Below are positions 5,618 to 11,289 of a stretch of 11,289 nucleotides of DNA, piece after piece (the first letter of the stretch is position 1; each line of letters starts with the position of its first letter). A program made the translations under genes and the position numbers. The notes under the pieces were generated by a model that saw nothing but the letters and a program-made list of their open reading frames with translations, did not search any database and was not told the DNA's origin. The stretch is from assembly GCA_025774865.1 (NCBI GenBank), contig JALGZO010000202.1, forward strand, positions 1 through 11,289, written 5' to 3'. This DNA comes from a bacterium (GTDB taxonomy: Bacteria > ARS69).

Positions 5618-6564
5618 CAGCCGCTGCCCTCCGAGGCGAGAGTCCGTCGGATGCGCGGGTCGAGCGCTCCGTAGAGCATGTCGACCGCGAGGTTCACGAA
5701 AACGAAGATCATCGACAGAAACAAAACCGTGCCCTGGATCGCGGGAAAGTCGCGCCGCAGGATCGCCTGCAACGCGTACTGTCCCACCCCCGGCCACGCG
5801 AAGATCGATTCCGTGAGCACCGAACCCGACAAGTAACTGCCGAAGTCGAGACCGATCAGGGTCACGACGGGCACGAGGGCGTTCCGGAGACCGTGTCGGA
5901 AAACGACCGCCGTCTCTCGAACTCCCTTGGCGCGTCCCGTCCGGATGAAGTCCTGATTGAGCACTTCGATGAGGCTCGACCGCGTCATGCGAGCGATCAC
6001 GGCTGCCGACCGGACTCCCAGCGTCAGTGCCGGCAGCACGAGCGTCCGAGGGTCCGTGTCGACGTAACCGGACGGAGGGACCCAGCGCAAGACGAGCGCA
6101 AAGAGCCATAGGAGGAGAATCGCGGACACGAAGACCGGGATCGAGATCCCGCTGAGGGCAAAGAGCATCGAAAGCCGATCGACGATCCCGCCGCGACGTC
6201 GGGCGGCGATGGCGCCGAGCCCCACTCCCAGGATCGCGGAGACGGCCATCGCCGACGTCGCGAGCAGAAGCGTTCGTGGAAAGCGCTCGAGGAGCTCGGC
6301 CGCCACCGGGCGCCCCGTCGCAAACGACGTCCCCAGGTCGCCGCGAAAGAGCCGCCCGATGTAAGCCGCGTATTGGCCCGGAAGCGGTCGGTCGAGCCCG
6401 AGCTCGTGCCGAATCCGAGCCAGGTCCTCCTCCCGATAGCGCTCCCCGGCCAACGCCCGCGCTGGATCTCCGGGAAGGAGACAGGTGAGGGCGAAGGCGA
6501 CGAGCGTGACGCCGAGCATCACTGGAATCGTCGTGGCCAGTCGGCGGACGACGTATCGGGTCAC
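5617..6564 (-). CDS. dppB: ABC transporter permease, DppB/OppB family
   Basis: The 315-residue protein is the first permease of the same importer. It starts VTRYVVRRLATTIPVMLGVTLVAF, the standard DppB N-terminal helix, followed by CLLPGDPARAL, an extracytoplasmic helical segment (EDLARIRHELGLDRPLPGQYAAYI) and GDLGTSF, all family hallmarks. The EAA coupling loop appears as FIRTGRAKGVRETAVVFRHGLRNALVPVVT, and the C-terminus has ESIFAWPGVGQYALQAILRRDFP and LYGALDPRIR. About six membrane spans are visible. GTG at 6564 is chosen because it overlaps the stop of the binding-protein gene (GTGA, four bases) and gives the family-typical first residues; no family sequence lies upstream. It pairs with the DppC-type protein to form the membrane channel. 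Confidence 0.93.
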   Translation of the reverse strand: MTRYVVRRLATTIPVMLGVTLVAFALTCLLPGDPARALAGERYREEDLARIRHELGLDRPLPGQYAAYIGRLFRGDLGTSFATGRPVAAELLERFPRTLLLATSAMAVSAILGVGLGAIAARRRGGIVDRLSMLFALSGISIPVFVSAILLLWLFALVLRWVPPSGYVDTDPRTLVLPALTLGVRSAAVIARMTRSSLIEVLNQDFIRTGRAKGVRETAVVFRHGLRNALVPVVTLIGLDFGSYLSGSVLTESIFAWPGVGQYALQAILRRDFPAIQGTVLFLSMIFVFVNLAVDMLYGALDPRIRRTLASEGSG

Positions 6565-8114
6565 GACGCCCCGGCGGCGGCGACCGCTCGCGGCGCGATG
6601 TCCACCCACCGCTCGCACGACGGCACGGGATGTGGGCGGAACCCCTCGATCCGCTCGGAGACGGCCACTTCGAGGATCGGATGCCAGAGATAGATCCACG
6701 GCGCGTTGTCCCACACGCGGCGGTCGATGTCGCGGGCGAGTTCCGCGCGGCGGTCGGGGTCCGTCTCTTGGTCGAGACGCGCGAGCTCAGCGTCGATCGT
6801 GGGATCCCGGAAACGCGCGCGGTTGCCGCCGCCTCCGATGTTCGACGAGTGAAACAGCGGCACGAGGAAGTTCTCGGCGTCGGGGTAGTCCGCGTACCAG
6901 TTGATGAAAAACGCCTCCGGCTCCCCCCGATCGATCGCGGCCTTCAGCGCGCTCCAGTCTCGGAGGCGGATCTCGGCGTCGACCCCGAGACGAGTCAAAT
7001 CGGCTTGGATCGCCTCGAGCACCTGGGAGGCGAGAGGACTCGGCCGTTGCCAGAGCGTGAGCGTCCAGTCCTCCGGGACGCCGGCTTCGTCCAGCAGGCG
7101 GCGCGCGAGTTTCGGATCGTGAGTGAACGGCTCGCCGCCTCCCCCACCGGGGAGGCTCGGTGGCACCGCACCCGCCGATCGTACGCCACGTCCTCCGAGC
7201 ACTTGCTTCAGAATGAGGTCGACATCGATCGCGTGGTTCAGCGCCCGCCGGACCCGGACGTCGCCGAGTACGGCGTCGTCGTTGTTGAGACCGACGTACT
7301 CCGTGACGAGGGCGACCTCCCGGTGCAGCCGCTCTCCGAGATCGGACTCACGAAAGCGAGTGGACGCCGATGGCGGCACCTCCAGTACGTCGAGGTTACC
7401 GACTTCGAACTCCGCGACCCTCGTGAACTCCTCGGGAAGGAACCGCACGTGGACTTCTCGAAACCCGGGCGTCTTCCCGTGCCAGTGCGGGTTCGCCCGG
7501 AGTAGAAGATGAGAGTCGCGAACGTGCTCCACGAGGACCCAGGGGCCCGTCGAGACGGTCGTGGGATCCTCGGCCGCGGTCGAGAGGACGGCGGCGTTCG
7601 GCATGGCGAGGAGCCCGAGGAACGAAGCCGAAGGGACCGCGAGCCGGATCGAGACCGCGCCCTGGGGATCGATCGCGAGACCCGCGATGGAGTCCGCGCG
7701 GCCCTGCCGGAACTCCTCCGCGCCCTCGATTCGCTCCAGGACCCACGCGCGCGGCGACGCCGTCGTGGGATCGAGCAGCCGATGAAACGACGCCACGACG
7801 TCGGTGGCGGAAAGCTGCGATCCGTCGGAGTCCCGCGCGCTCTCGTCGATCGTGAACCGGTACGTGCGACCGTCGGCCGACACCTCCCAGGCTGACGCGA
7901 GTGCGGGGACAACCCGCCCTTCGCGGTCGAACGTGACGAGCCCCTCGAAGAGCATCGCGACCGCGGTACCCCCGACGACATCGACGGCGTGCGCGGGATC
8001 CAGGGTGGCGGGATCAGACGACCACGCGAGCCGAAGCCGCCCCGGGTCCGGGGAGACGGAGGCGGAGCCGCATCCGCTCACCGCGAGAACGAAGAAGAAC
8101 GCCGCGCGCTTCAG
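6561..8114 (-). CDS. Peptide/nickel-type ABC substrate-binding lipoprotein (SBP family 5)
   Basis: This protein would capture peptides or a related solute in the periplasm and deliver it to the two permeases encoded downstream. With the proposed start it has 517 residues, the normal family length. KRAAFFFVLAVSGC is a lipoprotein signal with the lipid-modified cysteine at about residue 15. Family-5 features include LRLAWSSDPATLDPAHAVD, MLFEGLVTFDREGRVVPALASAWEVSADGRTYRFTI, LDVLEVPP, DVRVRRALNHAIDVDLIL and FFINWYADYPDAENFLVPLF. No ATG, GTG or TTG lies just ahead of the signal. CTG at 8114 overlaps the upstream stop as CTGA, matching the other coupled junctions of this operon. The nearest conventional start, GTG at 8189, would add 25 residues before the signal and overlap the previous gene by 79 bases. 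The substrate is unknown. Confidence 0.9.
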   Translation of the reverse strand: MKRAAFFFVLAVSGCGSASVSPDPGRLRLAWSSDPATLDPAHAVDVVGGTAVAMLFEGLVTFDREGRVVPALASAWEVSADGRTYRFTIDESARDSDGSQLSATDVVASFHRLLDPTTASPRAWVLERIEGAEEFRQGRADSIAGLAIDPQGAVSIRLAVPSASFLGLLAMPNAAVLSTAAEDPTTVSTGPWVLVEHVRDSHLLLRANPHWHGKTPGFREVHVRFLPEEFTRVAEFEVGNLDVLEVPPSASTRFRESDLGERLHREVALVTEYVGLNNDDAVLGDVRVRRALNHAIDVDLILKQVLGGRGVRSAGAVPPSLPGGGGGEPFTHDPKLARRLLDEAGVPEDWTLTLWQRPSPLASQVLEAIQADLTRLGVDAEIRLRDWSALKAAIDRGEPEAFFINWYADYPDAENFLVPLFHSSNIGGGGNRARFRDPTIDAELARLDQETDPDRRAELARDIDRRVWDNAPWIYLWHPILEVAVSERIEGFRPHPVPSCERWVDIAPRAVAAAGAS

Positions 8115-9349
8115 GAGCGGAGCCAGTACTCTCCCACGCCGCGCTCGTCCACAAAGAGGAATGTGAGCCGCGGTGAGTCGTACTCCCACAGCTCGCGGGC
8201 CGGACCGTCCAAGTCGGCGTCGAGGACGGTCCGTCGGTCGGGACGGCCGTGCCGGAGCAGGGTACGGCCCCGGTCCGTAGTCCAGCCGGGGCGGCGAAAC
8301 GGCTCGTCGAACCACGCGGCGGCCATCTCCATTCGGGACTGGATCTCGATTTGAAACGTGTTCTCGGGCGACTGGGGGTCCTGATCGCGTCTGGCCCAAA
8401 ACTCCCTCACACGTTCCGCCCAGCTCGCAGGCGATCCCTTCTCCAGCCGTTCGAGCTCTTCGCGGCTCGCCACGAACCGGAAGATGTCGAGTGCTTCGTC
8501 GCGATGGATCTCGAACCACGCCGGCGTCACCCTCGCGTAGACGGTTGCCTTTCGCCGCTCTCGTTCCCCTGCGCTTCCCTCCAGTTTCACTTCGAGCCGG
8601 TACACGCCCGGCGTGAGATCCTGCGAGGGAATCTGGAACTCGAAGGGCACTGCCTCCCCGGCGACGACGACCGAAGTGTCGCGCTCCGCTACCCGGTCTC
8701 GGCCGGTGCTCTCCAGGCGCCACTTCAGCAGGTAGACGCCGCCGGTCCCTCCCTCGGGATGCAGAGTCAATCGAACGAAGTGACCCGGCTGCCCGACCGG
8801 AACGTCGTGCGCCGGGTTCGGAATCACTTCGTCGTCCTCCGTGTAACGCACGAATCGGAGATCGCTCAACCCAATTCGCGAATCCCCGAAATCGGCGTCG
8901 ATCTCCGCCACCGCCTGCGACGACCCGAGTGACGCCCGATCCGTCAGGGTGATCCGAACTTCGTACCGCCCCGACGGCAGGCGCAAGACCTTGCGCACCT
9001 TCGCTTGCCGGCCCGATTCGCGAGTCTCCGAAAAGGACCGAGTCCTCACTCGTCGGTCCCAGATCTCCGCGAAGACTTCGTGGTTGCCCCGGGAGAGGAC
9101 GACACCGACGTCGTAGCGAGCTCGGTAGTACTCCTCCTCCCGACGGAACACCAGCTCCCGATAGGGAACCTCCCAGGTCAGGTCCACGCGGGCGGAGTCC
9201 GAGCCGGACGGGAGAGCGACGGCATCGACGAGGAAGAAGGGCTTGCCGAAGCTGCGCACCGGGAAATCCGCCGACTCCGCCGCGGACCAGAACGTCAGTA
9301 GGGCCACTACCGTGGGTACGGCGAGCCGGAGTCCTTTGAGAATATCCAT
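8111..9349 (-). CDS. GWxTD domain-containing exported protein
   Basis: The 412-residue protein carries a Sec signal peptide (MDILKGLRLAVPTVVALLTFWSAAESA). The middle is beta-rich, with segments such as SGRYEVRITLTDRASL and LTPGVYRLEVKLEGS that look like Ig or DUF-type sandwich domains. The C-terminus has the GWxTD domain: a helical lead-in (WAERVREFWARRDQDPQSPENTF), then PGWTTDRGRTLLRHGRPD (GWTTD at 355-359) and WEYDSPRLTFLFVDERGVGEYWL. GWxTD proteins are abundant in Eisenbacteria, Gemmatimonadota and related phyla and have no established biochemical role. The ATG at 9349 gives a complete signal peptide; the ribosome site is weak. The gene follows the ATPase gene by 41 bases and its stop overlaps the CTG proposed for the lipoprotein, so it appears to be part of the transport operon. 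Confidence 0.88.
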   Translation of the reverse strand: MDILKGLRLAVPTVVALLTFWSAAESADFPVRSFGKPFFLVDAVALPSGSDSARVDLTWEVPYRELVFRREEEYYRARYDVGVVLSRGNHEVFAEIWDRRVRTRSFSETRESGRQAKVRKVLRLPSGRYEVRITLTDRASLGSSQAVAEIDADFGDSRIGLSDLRFVRYTEDDEVIPNPAHDVPVGQPGHFVRLTLHPEGGTGGVYLLKWRLESTGRDRVAERDTSVVVAGEAVPFEFQIPSQDLTPGVYRLEVKLEGSAGERERRKATVYARVTPAWFEIHRDEALDIFRFVASREELERLEKGSPASWAERVREFWARRDQDPQSPENTFQIEIQSRMEMAAAWFDEPFRRPGWTTDRGRTLLRHGRPDRRTVLDADLDGPARELWEYDSPRLTFLFVDERGVGEYWLRS

Positions 9350-9390
9350 GGTCCAAGCTCGGGGTGCCGGAACTCCGCCTGTGCTGCCGC

Positions 9391-10116
9391 CTAGGGGCTC
9401 TCTCCGTCCACAGTATGAGCGCTCGACGAAGAACGTGCTACCGGTTCGTCGGACTCGATGCGACCGTCCCTGAGCCGAATGATCCGATTCGTCCGCCGGC
9501 CCAACTCCTCCTCGTGCGTCACCAGGATGAGCGTTCTCCCCTGCTCGACGAGGCGGTCGAAGAGCTCCATGATCTCGTCACCGGTCTTCGTGTCGAGATT
9601 CCCCGTGGGCTCATCCGCCAACAGGATCGAGGGCGAGTTGACGAGGGCGCGGGCGACCGCGACCCGCTGCCGCTGCCCGCCCGAGAGCTCGCTGGGCCGG
9701 TGCCGCGCCCGGTCGGAGAGGCCCACCTCCTCGAGAGCCCTGTTCGCTCGCTCGGCCCGCTCGCTCGCGCCGACCCCCGCGTAGATGAGGGGCAGCTCGA
9801 CGTTTTGGAACGCATTGGCCCGCGGCATCAAATTGAAGGTCTGGAAGACGAATCCGATCTCCCGATTTCGCACCTCGGCGAGCTCGTCGTCGGTCAGATC
9901 GGAGACGAATCTCCCCCGCAGACCGTAGGTGCCCGAAGTCGGCCGGTCGAGGCACCCGATCATGTTCATGAGGGTCGACTTCCCGGACCCGGAGGGTCCC
10001 ATGATCGCGAGGTACTCGTTCGCCCCCACGTCGAGCGACACGTCGTCGAGGGCGAAGATGTGCTCCTCGCCCATGTCGTAGCGTTTGACGAGACTTCGGA
10101 TCTCGATGAGGCTCAT
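9391..10116 (-). CDS. ABC transporter ATPase, MacB/LolD/FtsE-like
   Basis: This 241-residue nucleotide-binding protein has every key motif: Walker [10 protein letters not shown] (40-48), Q-loop Gln92 (VFQTFNLMP), signature LSGGQRQR (144-151), Walker [13 protein letters not shown] (164-175, catalytic Glu169) and H-loop His201 (LILVTHE). The sequence [25 protein letters not shown] and ADEPTGNLD are hallmarks of the MacB/LolD group, which drives mechanotransmission through FtsX-like permeases for export or lipoprotein release. The peptide-importer ATPases (DppD/F, OppD/F) instead carry a C-terminal iron-sulfur or oligopeptide domain that is missing here. The ATG at 10116 overlaps the TolC-type stop (ATGA), tying it to an outer-membrane factor and favouring a tripartite efflux role. 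No adaptor or MacB-type permease is visible in the window; they may lie to the right. Confidence 0.93.
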   Translation of the reverse strand: MSLIEIRSLVKRYDMGEEHIFALDDVSLDVGANEYLAIMGPSGSGKSTLMNMIGCLDRPTSGTYGLRGRFVSDLTDDELAEVRNREIGFVFQTFNLMPRANAFQNVELPLIYAGVGASERAERANRALEEVGLSDRARHRPSELSGGQRQRVAVARALVNSPSILLADEPTGNLDTKTGDEIMELFDRLVEQGRTLILVTHEEELGRRTNRIIRLRDGRIESDEPVARSSSSAHTVDGESP

Positions 10117-11289
10117 TCGACCTCGGGAACCGGAATGTCGCCGATCGCCCTCCGCAGCGCCAGCACTGCGAGACGGGCGTCGTAGTTGGCCGTCACGAGG
10201 TCCGTTCGCGACCGCGTGAGGTTCACCTGCGCGTCGATCACGTCGAGAATCGTGCCTTCCCCGATCCGATACCTCTCCTGGGCGAGCCGGTGATCCTCTT
10301 GCGACGAGCGTACCGCTTCCTCGGCGACGGTGATGGACTCTTTCGCGATCTCGAGGTCGAGGTGCGCTTCGCGCACTCCGAACAGGACGTCGCGGCGCGT
10401 GCTCTCGACCGCGCGCCGCGACTCCACGAGCCCTGCCTCGGCGCGACGGATGTTCGATTTCGTGAGCAGCCCGTCGAACACCGTCCAGTCGAGTACCATG
10501 GCATACGTCCAGGAGCTGTTCCTCGAGGTCCAGTTGGATCCGATCTCGAAGTCGACGTATCGGTGATTCGCCGACAGCGTCACGGCCGGGTAACGGTCGG
10601 ATTTCTGCGCCCGTACTCCCGCTTCCTGGAAGCCCACGCTTCTCTGGGCGGCACTCAACATCGGATTGACTTCCAGGGCCTGGTCCGAGGCCGTTTGAAG
10701 GTCGTACTCCTTGCTCAGATCCAAATCCTCTTCCTGCAGTGTGATCTCTTCCCGAGGATCGAGTCCCAGATACGTCGCGAGCGCGGCCTTCGCCACCTCC
10801 AGGTCGCGTTCTGTTCGCAGTGAGGCCAAGCGATTGTTCGCGTGGTCCACCTCAGCCTTGTAGACATCGGCCTGGGTGGCGGCGCCCAGTTCCTTCATGG
10901 CCTCGGTCTTCTTGAGCTGCTCTCCCGAGAGTTCCTTGGCCTCCTTCTGAACGTCGCTCAGGGCTTCCTGCTTGCGAACCTCGAAGAACCGCCGCACCGT
11001 CTCGTAGACCACCTGTTGCGCCGTACTTTGCCAGCGATCCTCGGCCGCGGAGCGCCCTCGCGAAGCCTGCTGGTAGCGAGCGACGTTCCCCAGGCCGTCG
11101 AACAGCGTGAGACCAACGCGAGTGTCCATGCTGAACTGCTGGTCGAAGGTCACCACCGTGTCCTGGACGAAGTCCACGAACGGGAACTGGGGCCGGACCC
11201 AGTTCCCCGACCAGGATAGTTGCGGAAGAAAACCCGAGCGCGCTCCCGTCACGTCCGCTTCCGCCACCTTCACGTCGCGATGCGCTTGT
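10113..11289 (-). CDS. TolC-family outer-membrane efflux protein (partial, N-terminus beyond right edge)
   Basis: About 391 residues are visible, including the natural C-terminus. The protein shows the two-fold TolC (OEP) plan: PQLSWSGNW and VGLTLFDG beta-strand regions, a long helical hairpin ([62 protein letters not shown]), then a second copy with [33 protein letters not shown] and [46 protein letters not shown]. These are the TolC beta-barrel and periplasmic tunnel. The frame is open to the right edge ([12 protein letters not shown] precedes the first visible strands), so the internal GTG at 11273 is not taken as the start. It would form the outer-membrane channel for export driven by the adjoining MacB-like ATPase. 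Confidence 0.93.
   Translation of the reverse strand, partial: QAHRDVKVAEADVTGARSGFLPQLSWSGNWVRPQFPFVDFVQDTVVTFDQQFSMDTRVGLTLFDGLGNVARYQQASRGRSAAEDRWQSTAQQVVYETVRRFFEVRKQEALSDVQKEAKELSGEQLKKTEAMKELGAATQADVYKAEVDHANNRLASLRTERDLEVAKAALATYLGLDPREEITLQEEDLDLSKEYDLQTASDQALEVNPMLSAAQRSVGFQEAGVRAQKSDRYPAVTLSANHRYVDFEIGSNWTSRNSSWTYAMVLDWTVFDGLLTKSNIRRAEAGLVESRRAVESTRRDVLFGVREAHLDLEIAKESITVAEEAVRSSQEDHRLAQERYRIGEGTILDVIDAQVNLTRSRTDLVTANYDARLAVLALRRAIGDIPVPEVE

Noticed and set aside
5618-6109. Extension of the DppC-type frame to 438 residues
   Set aside because: The added part is a frame-shifted reading of the DppB-type gene, and the family start motif lies at 5617.
8115-9356. Extension of the binding-protein frame to a 931-residue protein
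   Set aside because: The extra region is an out-of-frame reading of the GWxTD gene; the lipoprotein signal marks the true N-terminus near 8114.
9364-10185. 273-residue plus-strand open frame
   Set aside because: Antisense of the ABC ATPase, whose Walker and signature motifs are all present.

Overview
The window looks like chromosome from a GC-rich, diderm (two-membrane) bacterium. The diderm call rests on a TolC-family outer-membrane protein, a lipoprotein signal on a binding protein and several Sec-type signal peptides. A GWxTD-domain protein next to a protein with an NPFSPNADG (FlgD-like / secretion-associated Ig) motif is typical of deep-branching FCB-group lineages such as Candidatus Eisenbacteria, Latescibacterota or Gemmatimonadota. 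That placement is inference from gene content; there is no marker gene here to confirm it. No rRNA, tRNA, CRISPR array, transposase or integrase was seen.

Left part (1-2580) is a set of small, mostly exported proteins. A partial minus-strand secreted Ig-like repeat protein runs off the left edge. A divergent plus-strand gene encodes an unrecognised 145-residue protein. A minus-strand single-span protein resembles a type IV pilin but lacks a proper cleavage site. A divergent plus-strand gene encodes an exported carboxypeptidase-regulatory-like (transthyretin-fold) protein. The 180-bp gap between the last two carries a good sigma70-type promoter on the minus strand and a perfect TTGACA inside a palindrome on the plus strand.

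Middle part (2513-4763) is a minus-strand three-gene membrane operon: a double-PspC protein, a 63-residue one-span protein, and a rhomboid intramembrane serine protease with a TPR-like C-terminal tail. All three start with TTG or GTG. The leader of the first gene contains three related segments that can form two mutually exclusive hairpins, one of which hides the Shine-Dalgarno sequence. This candidate RNA switch is the most unusual signal in the window.

Right part (4793-11289) is a tightly packed minus-strand operon of six genes: TolC-family outer-membrane factor (partial), MacB/LolD-type ABC ATPase, GWxTD-domain protein, family-5 solute-binding lipoprotein, and DppB- and DppC-type permeases. 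Four of the five junctions are 1-4 base overlaps (ATGA, CTGA, GTGA, TGATG), implying translational coupling. The binding protein and two permeases would form a peptide-type importer, but no DppD/DppF ATPases are present. The MacB-like ATPase has no adjacent FtsX-type permease in view. Both gaps may be filled outside the window.
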